Source: Paenibacillaceae bacterium
GTDB taxonomy: Bacteria > Bacillota > Bacilli > Paenibacillales > NBRC-103111
DNA length: 64,000 nucleotides
Assembly: GCA_029256185.1 (NCBI GenBank)
Contig: JAQSYI010000017.1
Location: forward strand, 1-64,000
Direction: 5' to 3'
The translations under genes and the position numbers were made by a program. The stretch's first letter is position 1. Each line of letters begins with the position of its first letter. Shown piece after piece: positions 18,741-27,937 of this stretch. Under the pieces are notes generated by a model that had not been told where the DNA came from, ran no database searches, and saw only the letters and a program-made list of their open reading frames with translations.

Positions 18741-19006
18741 GTTCTTTTTCTCCTCTCTTTATGACCTGCAAGCTCATTGTAGCCCACTGTACCTGGGGTC
18801 CATTACCTGCGATTTTAAGAAAAGCTCCAAAATTTTTCGAGAGCCGCTTTCGTTGGAAAACCTGCAGAACAGCTCTGCCGCTCCGGCATGGGGCTTAAAC
18901 GGGGAAGCTTCCGCGCCTCAGAACAACACCAAAGAGACCCGGTGCGCATTGCAATCGGGCCAGGCAGATAATATTGCGGCGGCAGCCTTCGGAAGACATG
19001 GAGGAG

Positions 19007-19804
19007 TCAGCTCCGGTATTGCCGGCGGTACTGCAGCGGGCTGATCTTCATCCGCTGCTTGAAGAAGCGGGAGAAGTGGGCCGGGTCATAGAAGCCCAGG
19101 GAGCAGGCAATGCTCTCCAGACTCTGTACGGAGCCGGCCAATTGCAGACAAGCCTCATTCATCCTGATCCGATTGTACAACTCTATCACACTGCAGCCGA
19201 ATTCCCGCCGGCACAGCCGCTCCAGATGGGAGGAGCTTACGGACAATTGCCGGGATAACCTGTCCAAGGTGATTCTCTGGTTGATGGAGGCATTCAACAG
19301 CTGCAGCAGTTCGGCCCTGAATGGGGATAAGACCGCGTCTGTCCGGGGCTCCTCCAGACAGGAGAGAATCAGTTCATCCATCCGGTGGGCCGTCCTCATC
19401 TTGGACAGGAGGGCCAGGCTGCAGCACTCTGCCGCCAGATCTGGCCGGCCGGCCAGCCATTGCATCCGGTCGAAAATGCGGAAGTCCGTAAAATGCTCCT
19501 TAAGCAACGCGATCATGCCGCGGCTGTCCGGGGCGGACTGCAGATTAATGCCCAGTTGGTGGTAGCCAAGAGGAGTTTCCAGCATATGAGGCAGACCGGG
19601 TGGAATTAAGCAGAGCTGCCCTGCCGACAGGGCATATGTCCTGCCGTTCACCTGGAGCTGCAGCACTCCGTCACAGATGAGAATCATTTGATAGAAGTCA
19701 TGATCGTGCCAGTCCATCCGCCATCCCGGCTCCCGGTAAAACAGGTGCAGATCCTTGTAAGGCTCCGGAATGTCATTCACAATGAAGTTGTTATTCTCCC
19801 ACAC
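19007..19804 (-). CDS. AraC-family regulator with cupin sensing domain
   Basis: Product of 265 residues. The N-terminal part is a cupin-like ligand pocket (WHDHDFYQMILI, LPPGLPHM-like IPPGLPHM), typical of sugar-responsive AraC proteins. The C-terminal part (about 165-265) is an AraC double helix-turn-helix (LDRLSRQLSVSSSHLERLCRREFG and LGFYDPAHFSRFFKQRM). GTG at 19804 is chosen because AGGAGG lies 9 bases upstream and a near-consensus promoter lies just before it. It is divergent from the gene at 19923, with the two promoters back to back, so it likely controls that gene and itself. Confidence 0.88.
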   Translation of the reverse strand: MWENNNFIVNDIPEPYKDLHLFYREPGWRMDWHDHDFYQMILICDGVLQLQVNGRTYALSAGQLCLIPPGLPHMLETPLGYHQLGINLQSAPDSRGMIALLKEHFTDFRIFDRMQWLAGRPDLAAECCSLALLSKMRTAHRMDELILSCLEEPRTDAVLSPFRAELLQLLNASINQRITLDRLSRQLSVSSSHLERLCRREFGCSVIELYNRIRMNEACLQLAGSVQSLESIACSLGFYDPAHFSRFFKQRMKISPLQYRRQYRS

Positions 19805-19828
19805 CGCGGCTCGCCTCCTGATGAGCGG

Positions 19829-19857
19829 ATTATACAAGAAACAGGCTGTAATATCAA
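19829..19857 (-). promoter_or_regulatory. Sigma-A promoter of the AraC gene
   Basis: On the minus strand TTGATA (19857-19852), a 17-base spacer and TATAAT (19834-19829) match the vegetative consensus at 11 of 12 positions. The -10 box lies about 25 bases before the GTG start. Confidence 0.8.
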
Positions 19858-19886
19858 TTCATCCCCGCCCGCCGGTATTATATAAT
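19858..19886 (+). promoter_or_regulatory. Probable promoter of the divergent gene at 19923
   Basis: A perfect TATAAT (19881-19886) is preceded at 17 bases by a weak -35 (TTCATC, 19858-19863). The weak -35 directly abuts the -35 of the opposing AraC promoter, a layout expected for activator-dependent transcription. Confidence 0.5.
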
Positions 19887-19922
19887 CCAATCAGCACACC
19901 ACATGGGGGAGGGAGCTTGACA

Positions 19923-20939
19923 ATGAACATGGTTATTGACGAATTAATCGGAAGGATTCTACATTCTGTAGAAGAGCATAGCTTGGGTGAGACGGGGAAA
20001 TACAGCCGGTGGCTGTGGCAAAACCACGACGGCAGCCGGAAGCTGGGACTTAATGAATACGGTTGCGCCGACGCAGCCAATATTCTGTATACGCTGGGAG
20101 AATTTACTGCCGTGCCCGAGGAGCGGTCCAAGTGGATCGAAGTCCTCCAAAACATGCAGAACCCGGATACGGGGCTGTTCACCGAGGAAACTCATCATCC
20201 CTTGCATACAACAGCCCATTGCACAGCGGCCCTGGAGCTGTTCGATGCACTTCCCCAATATCCGCTGCACAGCTTGATGAAGTACAGGGATAAGGAAGAG
20301 CTGTATCGTCTGCTGGACGGGCTTGATTGGACCGCCAACCCATGGCCCCAGTCCCATCAGGGCGCAGGCATCTATGCCGCGTTCACCATCACCGGAACAG
20401 CCGGGAGACAATGGGAGGATTGGTATTTCGACTGGCTCTGGCAAGAAGCCGATCCCATTACCGGAATGTGGAGAAAGGGGTACGCGTCTTCGGCGGATGC
20501 CAATGGCAGCGCCCCTCTGTACCAATACATGGCTGCATCCTTCCACTATTTGTTCAATGTGGAGCACCGGAAAATGCCGCTGCGATTCCCGGAGCGGATG
20601 ATAGATGCCTGCTTGGAGCTTTATCACAACAAAAGCCTGTGTCAACGGTTGGGCAAAGAAGTGGGATTTGTGGAGATCGATTGGATTTATTGCCTGAACC
20701 GGGCTTCGCGGCAAACGGCCCACCGGTTTCATGAGGTGAAAGCGACTCTTCAGTCATTTGCGGCGGCTTATCTGGATTATCTGCATTCCCTTGACCCGGC
20801 AACCGATGAGAAGTTCAATGATCTGCATTTGCTGTTCGGCACAACCTGCGCTCTTGCCGAGCTGCAGCAAGCCTTGCCCGGATCCGTCATTTCTCCCAAG
20901 CCGCTCAAGCTGGTGCTGGACAGGCGGCCGTTTATCTAA
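19923..20939 (+). CDS. Unassigned protein, probably an alpha/alpha-toroid
   Basis: Product of 338 residues without signal peptide or membrane segment. I do not recognise a named family. The pattern of aromatic-rich helical repeats (ANILYTLGEF, GLFTEETHHPLHTTAHCTAALELFD, SHQGAGIYAAFTITG, EIDWIYCLNRAS) resembles alpha/alpha-toroid proteins such as glycoside hydrolases, lyases or prenyltransferase-like folds. HHPLHTTAHC near residue 85 and the acidic DWTANPW region could line a pocket. ATG at 19923 is chosen for GGGGGAGGGAG 7 bases upstream. The divergent AraC gene suggests a sugar-related job; that is inference. Confidence 0.75.
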   Translation: MNMVIDELIGRILHSVEEHSLGETGKYSRWLWQNHDGSRKLGLNEYGCADAANILYTLGEFTAVPEERSKWIEVLQNMQNPDTGLFTEETHHPLHTTAHCTAALELFDALPQYPLHSLMKYRDKEELYRLLDGLDWTANPWPQSHQGAGIYAAFTITGTAGRQWEDWYFDWLWQEADPITGMWRKGYASSADANGSAPLYQYMAASFHYLFNVEHRKMPLRFPERMIDACLELYHNKSLCQRLGKEVGFVEIDWIYCLNRASRQTAHRFHEVKATLQSFAAAYLDYLHSLDPATDEKFNDLHLLFGTTCALAELQQALPGSVISPKPLKLVLDRRPFI

Positions 20940-20950
20940 CTTTATTGGAA

Positions 20951-20986
20951 AAAAGGACCTGGAGCAGAGCACCTCCAGGTCCTTTT
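20951..20986. terminator. Bidirectional terminator between convergent genes
   Basis: A 14-bp stem (20951-20964 with 20973-20986, core AGGACCTGGAG/CTCCAGGTCCT) is flanked by A and T runs on both sides. It can end both the plus-strand gene at 19923 and the minus-strand glycosyltransferase gene at 21094. Confidence 0.88.
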
Positions 20987-21093
20987 TTTCTAACAACTAT
21001 CATTTTGATAGCTATGCCGCGACTCCCTGTTAATCTGCAGTCTCCATGGAGGGTCTTATCTCTTTTTCCGTGGCCTATTGCGAGGGGACCTCG

Positions 21094-22179
21094 TCAGGGT
21101 TCGCTCCAGGTGCCGAACTTCTTCTGAAAGTACTCCCGGTTATACATCATGCTGGGATGCTTGGGATAATGGCCCAACGCCAACTCATTATGCTCGTTGG
21201 CCAGTTCGAACTGGCCCATCCGGTCATAGCAGAGGCATAGCTGCAAGTGGGGCAGCCAGGTAGAATGCGCACTGTTGACCAGGCCCATACCGCCTTTGTC
21301 CCTTCCACAATCCACTGCTGCCTTGAACCAGAAGATTGCCGGATCATATTGCGCTTTTCCCAGGAAATAACCTCCCATAATACAGCAGAATTCTGCGCGG
21401 GGCTTATCATAGGTGAGGGTTCTGGCAACGGACTCGATCTGCTTCTCCCGCTCACCCAGCCGTTCATAACAGTCGCCCATCTTCATGCATGCCTGAATAT
21501 TATCTTCAACCCAGCCTTGGTTGCCCTTTAGAAACACTTCATAGTAAAGGACCGCTTTCCTGTATTGGGCATTATCCCGCAGCTCATTGGCAAAGTAGAA
21601 CTGGTCCCTTGGGGAAAACTGTTCTCCGGCCCGCTCCCGCTTCAGGTAAATCTGCAGATTGCGGTCCGTATATACCTTGTTCTTGCCGTGGGTAATACCT
21701 ACATCGCTGTCCTGAATATTGCCCCAGACCGCCAGATATTCATGCACCGGACCAATCCATTGGAAGCCCCGGTCCCGGCGGACCAGACGGTTGCGCCTCA
21801 GGCTGGAGGCAACATTCCCCGCAGAATCAAAGACCAGATAATAATGCATCGTCACGCTGTCCACATCGGGACTAAGCCTCTTCTTCAGCTTGATGAACAA
21901 CTGCCGGTCTTTTTCTTGAATGCGGTCATCCGCATCCAGCCACAGAATGTACTTCTTCGTTGCCAAGCTAAAGGAATAATTGCGGGCTGCCGCAAAATCG
22001 TCGATCCATTCAAAATCATAGATGCGGCTGCCAAACTGGGCTGCGATCTCCTTGGTACGGTCCGTTGAACCGGTATCCACTATCACAATTTCATCGGCAA
22101 TTCCCGCAACGGAGGACAGGCACTCCGCCAGGCCGTCCTCCTCATTCTTCACAATCATGCACAAGCTAATGGTGATCAT
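21094..22179 (-). CDS. Family 2 glycosyltransferase with C-terminal TPR region
   Basis: Product of 361 residues. The N-terminal GT2 domain (1-170) begins ISLCMIVKNEEDGL, has EIVIVDTGSTDRT for nucleotide-sugar binding and WLDADDRI as the metal-binding DXD-type motif. The second half (about 190-345) is made of helical TPR-like repeats (QFYFANELRDNAQYRKAVLYYE; GKAQYDPAIFWFKAAV), which may bind an acceptor protein or polymer. It starts 15 bases after the upstream glycosyltransferase gene, so the two form one unit. The acceptor is unknown; surface glycan or protein glycosylation is possible. Confidence 0.9.
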   Translation of the reverse strand: MITISLCMIVKNEEDGLAECLSSVAGIADEIVIVDTGSTDRTKEIAAQFGSRIYDFEWIDDFAAARNYSFSLATKKYILWLDADDRIQEKDRQLFIKLKKRLSPDVDSVTMHYYLVFDSAGNVASSLRRNRLVRRDRGFQWIGPVHEYLAVWGNIQDSDVGITHGKNKVYTDRNLQIYLKRERAGEQFSPRDQFYFANELRDNAQYRKAVLYYEVFLKGNQGWVEDNIQACMKMGDCYERLGEREKQIESVARTLTYDKPRAEFCCIMGGYFLGKAQYDPAIFWFKAAVDCGRDKGGMGLVNSAHSTWLPHLQLCLCYDRMGQFELANEHNELALGHYPKHPSMMYNREYFQKKFGTWSEP

Positions 22180-22194
22180 GCTCCAATTCTCCTC

Positions 22195-23343
22195 TCACAG
22201 ATCGTCCTCCTGCCGGAATCCTGCCGCCCTTCTATATAGAAACCGGCGCCCCGGCCCTATATCATGCGACAGCAAAACCATATCCTGGCCCCCGTCCAGA
22301 GAGAATTTCAGGCTGGACAACCTTTTGAGACCGGCGCTGTTCAGTATCTCTCCCGGGTTGAGCCAGAACAGATAGTCCTTGGTTGCCTTGTCAAATGCAA
22401 GCCGGTACGCGTCCGTGATGTCCTCCTGTGCTCTATAGCTGAATACACGGGCGTCATAGCGGTGCGCAATCTCTGCCGTGTTGTCCGTTGAACCCAGATC
22501 CACAATCACAATCTCATCCACATCATCTGTGACAGAAACCAATGTCTGCTCCAGGACAGACCCGGCGTTGCTTGCGACCAAGCACAGGCTAACCGCAGCC
22601 TCCTGCCGGTAAATGATCTGATGGATATCCCCGCCCCACTTCTCTGTGGCCTTCAGCCGGTTATGGGCAAGCAGACTGGTCAGATTGAAGTCCTGCAGGC
22701 TGTTCATGGTAGCATGGCCGATATGATGGATGTAAGAGTCGTTGGCAATCCGCAGCAGATAACCCGCTTGCAGAGCCCGCAGGCACAAGTCGTCGTCCTC
22801 GTAATTGCCCAGGCCGAACCGTTCGTCGAAGCCGCCGATCTCCCGGAGCAGCTTGCGCTTGACCAACAGACAAAAACCCACCAGACGGCGCACATCCATG
22901 TAGCATCCCGCATTATCCTCACAATGCCTCCGGGCAAAAGCGTCCAGCTCGGCAATACTTCCGTAGGAAGCAGGAATACGCTGGTGGCCGCTGGAATAGT
23001 TCGTAAGCGGTCCGGTCATTCCTACCCGTTCATTTTCATGCAGCACCCGCAGCATATTATCCAGCCAATGCTCCGTTACAATCGTGTCATTATTCAGGAA
23101 CAGCACATTCTCTCCCCGGGACAGAGCGAAGCCCTGGTTGCAGCCTTTGGCGAAACCAAGGTTTTCGTTGTTTTCATGAACAATAATATCGGACTGGCTG
23201 CGCAGATAAGCAACCGTACCGTCCGTTGACCCGTTATCCACTACAATCAGCTCGTAATCCGCTGTATGCCTCCTGATGCTTTCCAGACAGCCGTGAGTCA
23301 GAGGCAGTTGGTTATGAGTCAGGATTACAATGCTTGTCAGCAT
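22195..23343 (-). CDS. Family 2 glycosyltransferase, rhamnosyltransferase-like, with a partial second GT2 domain
   Basis: Product of 382 residues. The first GT2 domain (1-250) has SIVILTHNQLPLTHGCLESI, VVDNGSTDGT, NLGFAKGCNQGF and the FLNNDTIV motif usual for rhamnosyl- or galactosyltransferase-like GT2 enzymes. A second GT2 start (about 270-360: CLVASNAGSVLEQ, EIVIVDLGSTDNTAEIAHR, FWLNPGEI) stops short of a full domain and lacks a clear acid pair at the DXD position, so it is probably non-catalytic. ATG at 23343 is preferred over the GTG four codons upstream because AGAGGTG lies 9 bases before it. Confidence 0.88.
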   Translation of the reverse strand: MLTSIVILTHNQLPLTHGCLESIRRHTADYELIVVDNGSTDGTVAYLRSQSDIIVHENNENLGFAKGCNQGFALSRGENVLFLNNDTIVTEHWLDNMLRVLHENERVGMTGPLTNYSSGHQRIPASYGSIAELDAFARRHCEDNAGCYMDVRRLVGFCLLVKRKLLREIGGFDERFGLGNYEDDDLCLRALQAGYLLRIANDSYIHHIGHATMNSLQDFNLTSLLAHNRLKATEKWGGDIHQIIYRQEAAVSLCLVASNAGSVLEQTLVSVTDDVDEIVIVDLGSTDNTAEIAHRYDARVFSYRAQEDITDAYRLAFDKATKDYLFWLNPGEILNSAGLKRLSSLKFSLDGGQDMVLLSHDIGPGRRFLYRRAAGFRQEDDL

Positions 23344-23668
23344 GTGTGCACTCACCTCTTTCTTTTCTTAGGTTATGCAGGCAAAAGAGAATGTTTAAGC
23401 CATATGCGGAGTCGACAGGCCTATTGGCTTAATTGCGGCAGTTGCCCATATTTCCAGCACGAAGAGTGCGGGCCTTGGCAGCTTCGCAGGTGTGTTGAGA
23501 AGCTTTTGTATGAGAAATTGCCCCTTTGCAGCAGCTTATTCGAAGCAAAAGCTCCAGCGCTCTGCAGCTGCGTCTGTACTTCTACTATTATGAGAAAAAG
23601 CCGGAGTTCCCCCTGCGAGAGAAGGACTGTCCGGCTTAGTGCTTCATGATATGTTTATGCTTTTGCTA
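23344..23668. other. Intergenic region between glycosyltransferase and golvesin-domain genes
   Basis: About 325 bp with no credible gene. It contains the terminator of the upstream minus-strand gene (23593-23637). The remaining sequence should hold the promoter for the glycosyltransferase pair; I see no convincing -35/-10. Confidence 0.5.
23593..23637 (-). terminator. Terminator of the golvesin-domain gene
   Basis: On the minus strand AAGCCGGA (23637-23630) pairs with TCCGGCTT (23605-23598), followed by TTTTTCTC. The loop is long (24 bases). It lies about 30 bases after the stop codon. Confidence 0.65.
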
Positions 23669-26600
23669 TTATTGCAGCTCTTCCGAGCAGTCCTCCATAT
23701 AAACGGAAATGGTCAGAGGCGTGCCGTCGGACGCAAGGGCGATTTGCAGGTTTCTCGCTTTGCCGAAGGGAGTGGTTACTTCATCCAGCAGCTGCGCCTG
23801 CGCCCCCTGCGGCAATTCCAATATCATGGACGAGCTCCCCGCCTGATACTTCAGCTTGTTGTTCTCAAATACATGAGGCTCTGTATTAGCCAATCCGGAC
23901 GCAATCGGAAGAGTAATGAAAGCCTCCTGGGCCTGCTCCTGCAAATTCAGGCTGACGGTGATCCGCGTCTCCTCGTCATCCAGTTCATAGCGCCAGACCA
24001 GCTCTCCCTGAGGGGACGAGAGCGGTGAACGAAGCTCGAATATGCGGTCTGGCACAATCCAGGTAAGCGTTGTCCGCTCTTTGCCGCTATAAAAGAATTG
24101 TCCGTTGGAATCCTTGCCGAATATTCCCGAGTGAACAATATCCTCCGGCCCTGCCACTGCACCGGCCTTGCTGTTGCGCAAGGAGGAGACCACGCTTCCC
24201 GTGTTGTTCCCCCACAGAACAGTAGGGCCGCCCCCAAGATGGGCCTGGGGAATAACCCGGGTTACGCCGGGAACATCATAGAGCACCACCCCGTACAGTT
24301 CGCCTCTTTTCCAGGCAATTTGTCCCGGAAGCTCCCAGGTGCCATAAGTGCTGTCGATGGGCAAATCAGCCGGTTCAACTGTGATTGGTTGAGTGTACGA
24401 CTCATAGATGGCATGCGGCCAATACGTAACCCGTTCCTGCGAGCCCGACTTCAGGGGCAGCAGCGCGTTCAGCACCTTCAAGGCCCACTCCTCCGTATTG
24501 ATCCGGTGCGCCATAATATCTCCCCCGGCCAGATCGGCAGGGTCCTCTGAAGGTCCCGGCCACATCTGGTAACGCCTCAGGGATAGGGCGAAATCCGCGC
24601 GGCCCATAATATCTCCCGGATAGGTGGCGATATGAATGGGCGTATTGGTCCTGGTATTGATGGCGGTGGGCGATGCCATGGACCCGTCCGGCTGCGGCAG
24701 CCAATAGAAGCTCTTGAAGGTGAGATTCCGCTCAATCCCGCTCTTCAGCTTGGCCAGAATAACCGGATCAAAGCCCGGCGTGTTCTTATATACCCGGTAG
24801 GAATCCATAATGTGGTAAGAGCTCATGCTCTCATAGTTGCCATCCGGCCCGTATTCCTCCAGATAGAAGCCTGCCGGATGCTGCCCCAGGCGGGAGCCCG
24901 GTCCATGGGTGCCGTCGATAAAGGAAACGATCATTCTCTCGAAGTTCTTCAGGAACCGCTCCTCGCCTGTTGCTTCATGCATATAGAGCTGCGCCAATAT
25001 ATTATGGGTCCATTGATTGGACAGGTAATTGCGCATGTCGGCATATTTGTCCAGCACCGCGGTAACGGCTTCCTTCCACAGCGCCGCTGTTGCCGGGTCC
25101 ACCTTGTCGTGCAGCATCAGATAGGGGTCCACAGCCTGAGGACCGATGGCGGCAAAATAGAGCTGGTTGGGCCCGCCCGCAACCTCGCGCAAATTTCTGT
25201 CCTTGTAGGCAAAGTCCCCTTGCAGCCAGACAAGAAAGCTGAGTGAATTAAGCACGGCCCGGTTCAATAGCGCTTCATTCCCGTAAGCCGGATTCAGCTG
25301 TCCGGGAACCGTCACCGCAGCGGCCATGCCTCCGCTGAACAGGCCCAACTGCTGCTTTTGCTTGTCGAGAACCATCCCGAAGGCCGGGTCCGCGGGATCG
25401 AGAATCTGATGCCGGAATACATAGTCCAGTCCCTGAAGCGTGCCGTACCTTCCGTATGCCAGCACCTCCAATAGAGGATTCTCCAGATCATCGGGCACTT
25501 CCTCGGGGAAGTCCAGCTCCACGTCCAGATTCTGCCCAGAAATCTCCACCATCTTCTCCATTAATCTCGCCTGCAACGGCCCTGCCACCACGAAGCCCTC
25601 CGCTTCAACAGTACCGCCCTTCAAGGCAAGAGCCGCCTCCACCGAGGGAGTCAGCAGACCGGGTGTGCCGTCAATCAGAATGTAGCCTCCCCAGCCGGCC
25701 AGATCCAGCGACCATACCTCTCCTGCGGGGGCGGGGCCTGCATCAATAACGTTCCTGCCTCCCGAATTGGCGAGAGTGCCGACCACATTTCCCGCCTGAT
25801 TGCGCAAGGATATGGACGGAGCATTCCCGAAGGCCTCCAGGAAGAAGAAGCCCGAGGTCAGCTTGGGCATATAGTTGGGATGCATGTCCTGCTGGGTAAT
25901 ATCCGCCAAATAGACGTAAGCCTTCTTGGGGGTGGTTTCTGTAATGCCCAGCGCCATCTCTCCACGGACGCCCCAGATATCCGTTGCCGGAAGACCGATC
26001 TCCAGCAAATCCCCGTTGCGCCCTCCCGTGAACGAAAAGGTCCATATTCCCGCCTGTCCTGCCGGGATCGGCAGAATGAGCTCCTGCTTGCCGGCGGGCT
26101 GGCCGCTGAAGTCATGATACAGCACCATGTTGCCTTGCGGGTCGAAGACCTTGACATGGGCTGCGGGATCGAAGGGCTCATTGCTTACAGGCTCTGTGGT
26201 CCGGCTGAAGTAGACCTCCTGAGGTGCGGACTCCTCATATTGGGCCAGCATGCCGAAGCCTCTGTTGTCCCCTGCCAGCACCCGGTTGACAGATGCCTGG
26301 TACAGCGGAAAGCGCGCTGCCAATTGTCCGTCCAGGCCTGGAGCGATGGGAGCCGTTTGTCCCGGATTGGGCGTTGGCGAGGGCGTGGGGGTAGGAGACG
26401 GCGACGGTGAGGGTGACGGCTCATAAGGCTCTTCCAAGGTGTATTCAAATTTGAAGGCATCCACGGTGGTATAGCCCGGATCGGCGCCCGTTATTCTGAC
26501 ATAGCTGCCCGTGCCTTCGGCAAAGGTAAAGGTGCCGATGTGCACCCACTTGGAATGGGTGGCATTTTGGTTAACGGTTGAATAATAAGTACCGTTCTTG

Positions 26601-26968
26601 TGCTTCACTTCCAGAGGGGCCGCTGACGACCGGTTGCCGGAGCCGCCCGCATTGGGCCACCACATGTATACCTTATAATTACCCTCTGCCGGAATATCGG
26701 GAGTGAACATGGCCCATTTGTTGGGTTGTGAGCTTTGATTGCCGTTGGTCAGGTAATCGCTGCCGATATATTCCCTGGTGCTGGTGCTGGAATACCATTT
26801 GTTGTTCCCTTCCGACGCGGAAAAACCCTCATCCTGATTATCCACGATGATTTCAATGGCGGTATCCTCTGCCGCCACTCTGGCCGTGTTTACATCGAGC
26901 ACCGGCATGCCCAACTGAAGCATAACCAAAAAAGTCAGGAACAAGCACAAATATTTGCAGCGTTTCAT
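23669..26968 (-). CDS. Secreted protein with golvesin-like domain and unassigned helical catalytic-type region
   Basis: Product of 1,099 residues. A signal peptide (1-33) is followed by a golvesin/Xly carbohydrate-binding-like domain (about 38-176; IIVDNQDEGFSA, WAMFTPDIPAEGNYKVYMWW, YTTVDAFKFEYT) and a Pro-Ser/Thr linker (about 182-205). The remaining 880 residues have a beta-rich part and a helical part (about 600-860; NQWTHNILAQLYMHEATGEERFLKNFERM, GNYESMSSYHIMDSYRVYKN). This resembles alpha/alpha-toroid polysaccharide lyases, then a C-terminal beta-sandwich. I cannot assign a lyase or hydrolase family. GGGAGG precedes the ATG by 7 bases. Extracellular polysaccharide breakdown is inferred. 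Confidence 0.78.
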   Translation of the reverse strand: MKRCKYLCLFLTFLVMLQLGMPVLDVNTARVAAEDTAIEIIVDNQDEGFSASEGNNKWYSSTSTREYIGSDYLTNGNQSSQPNKWAMFTPDIPAEGNYKVYMWWPNAGGSGNRSSAAPLEVKHKNGTYYSTVNQNATHSKWVHIGTFTFAEGTGSYVRITGADPGYTTVDAFKFEYTLEEPYEPSPSPSPSPTPTPSPTPNPGQTAPIAPGLDGQLAARFPLYQASVNRVLAGDNRGFGMLAQYEESAPQEVYFSRTTEPVSNEPFDPAAHVKVFDPQGNMVLYHDFSGQPAGKQELILPIPAGQAGIWTFSFTGGRNGDLLEIGLPATDIWGVRGEMALGITETTPKKAYVYLADITQQDMHPNYMPKLTSGFFFLEAFGNAPSISLRNQAGNVVGTLANSGGRNVIDAGPAPAGEVWSLDLAGWGGYILIDGTPGLLTPSVEAALALKGGTVEAEGFVVAGPLQARLMEKMVEISGQNLDVELDFPEEVPDDLENPLLEVLAYGRYGTLQGLDYVFRHQILDPADPAFGMVLDKQKQQLGLFSGGMAAAVTVPGQLNPAYGNEALLNRAVLNSLSFLVWLQGDFAYKDRNLREVAGGPNQLYFAAIGPQAVDPYLMLHDKVDPATAALWKEAVTAVLDKYADMRNYLSNQWTHNILAQLYMHEATGEERFLKNFERMIVSFIDGTHGPGSRLGQHPAGFYLEEYGPDGNYESMSSYHIMDSYRVYKNTPGFDPVILAKLKSGIERNLTFKSFYWLPQPDGSMASPTAINTRTNTPIHIATYPGDIMGRADFALSLRRYQMWPGPSEDPADLAGGDIMAHRINTEEWALKVLNALLPLKSGSQERVTYWPHAIYESYTQPITVEPADLPIDSTYGTWELPGQIAWKRGELYGVVLYDVPGVTRVIPQAHLGGGPTVLWGNNTGSVVSSLRNSKAGAVAGPEDIVHSGIFGKDSNGQFFYSGKERTTLTWIVPDRIFELRSPLSSPQGELVWRYELDDEETRITVSLNLQEQAQEAFITLPIASGLANTEPHVFENNKLKYQAGSSSMILELPQGAQAQLLDEVTTPFGKARNLQIALASDGTPLTISVYMEDCSEELQ

Positions 26969-26994
26969 AAATCAACCTCCCTGTACTCTTTTAA

Positions 26995-27010
26995 TTGTAA
27001 GCGCTTTAAT
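26995..27010 (-). promoter_or_regulatory. Catabolite-responsive element (cre) overlapping a -10 box
   Basis: On the minus strand TTAAAGCGCTTACA (27010-26997) matches the CcpA cre consensus TGWAARCGYTWWCW at 13 of 14 positions. It runs into TACAAT (27000-26995), a plausible -10 for the gene at 26968. CcpA binding there would block transcription when preferred sugars are present. The -35 is weak. Confidence 0.65.
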
Positions 27011-27266
27011 TTTTGAGAAAATCATTCGCCTCGCTGTTAACTTCAATATGTGTCGAAGCCCTCCTCTCTTTTTCGCAAATGGCCGGACTGAACCTGACTC
27101 ACCCCGCTTTCCGGTCCTTTTCAGCCGGCCGATCCCGCTGGTTTTATCATAAGGCGCTGCCCGTGCAGCAGCAATTTTAATTATTGAATCTTCCTTGCAA
27201 TATTTGAACCGGTGAGGGAATTCAAGGAAATCGCATATTCGGCTTCACTGTGCACAGCAGAACGGG

Positions 27267-27638
27267 CTAGTTTAGCCGATGTTCCTCCTGCTGCTTTTGC
27301 AGCTTGTCCCTTGCTGCAAGCTCGAGGTTCCTTCGAAACCTTCCCACCAGAGTCTGAACCGGGGAATCCAGGAAACACTCATTGACTGTTCGGGTTATGG
27401 CCCAATCCACCCCGATTATATAAGTATTGGTATAAAACACAAAGTAAATCACTGTGAACAGCTTCTCTTTGTAAAGCCGTTCCACCAGTTCCGCCATGTA
27501 CCCGATATCCTGATCATAGCTGTCCGGGTCGCAAATACGGTGCCAATCTCCCGGGTTATCCCTCGTCCATGCGATCAGCCGCCGGAACTCCTGCTCACTG
27601 GATTCCATTGTGTGATCTGTAACTGTCCCATTGCTCAT
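27267..27638 (-). CDS. Hypothetical protein of 123 residues
   Basis: I do not recognise the family. The protein is hydrophilic and helical, has no signal peptide, and has a central aromatic hydrophobic stretch (LFTVIYFVFYTNTYIIGVDW, about 64-83) that could be buried or membrane-associated. It ends in a charged helix (NLELAARDKLQKQQEEHRLN). GGGAGG lies 6 bases upstream of the ATG. A degenerate copy of its last 20 codons is found at 29081-29143, on the far side of the Rpn nuclease gene. Confidence 0.7.
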   Translation of the reverse strand: MSNGTVTDHTMESSEQEFRRLIAWTRDNPGDWHRICDPDSYDQDIGYMAELVERLYKEKLFTVIYFVFYTNTYIIGVDWAITRTVNECFLDSPVQTLVGRFRRNLELAARDKLQKQQEEHRLN

Positions 27639-27778
27639 GGGCTCGCCTCCCTTGCTAATTGCGTGAGAATAAACTGATACTTATAATAGTAGCAGAATGA
27701 TGGAGCGATATTGTTTATAGGTATAAGCAATCACTAAAAATAAATCGTTATGGGAACTGAAGAAGTGAAAAATAGTGC

Positions 27779-27821
27779 AACAGCCGCATCCCCTGCCAAC
27801 AAAGCAGGGATTGCGGCTGTT
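27779..27821. terminator. Strong hairpin between the Rpn gene and the hypothetical gene
   Basis: AACAGCCGCATCCCCTGC (27779-27796) pairs with GCAGGGATTGCGGCTGTT (27804-27821) with one bulge. The T run after it is short on both strands, so terminator activity is likely but not certain. It may end the minus-strand Rpn transcript. Confidence 0.55.
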
Positions 27822-27937
27822 TAGCGTTTCGCGGCTTTCGATGAAGAACAAACGTTGCGACTATGTTTTAAGATAACATAGACAGCAAGAGTGAAGGGGG
27901 AGTAGGCAATCCTAAGCTTTCTAAGTCTAGTCAAACT

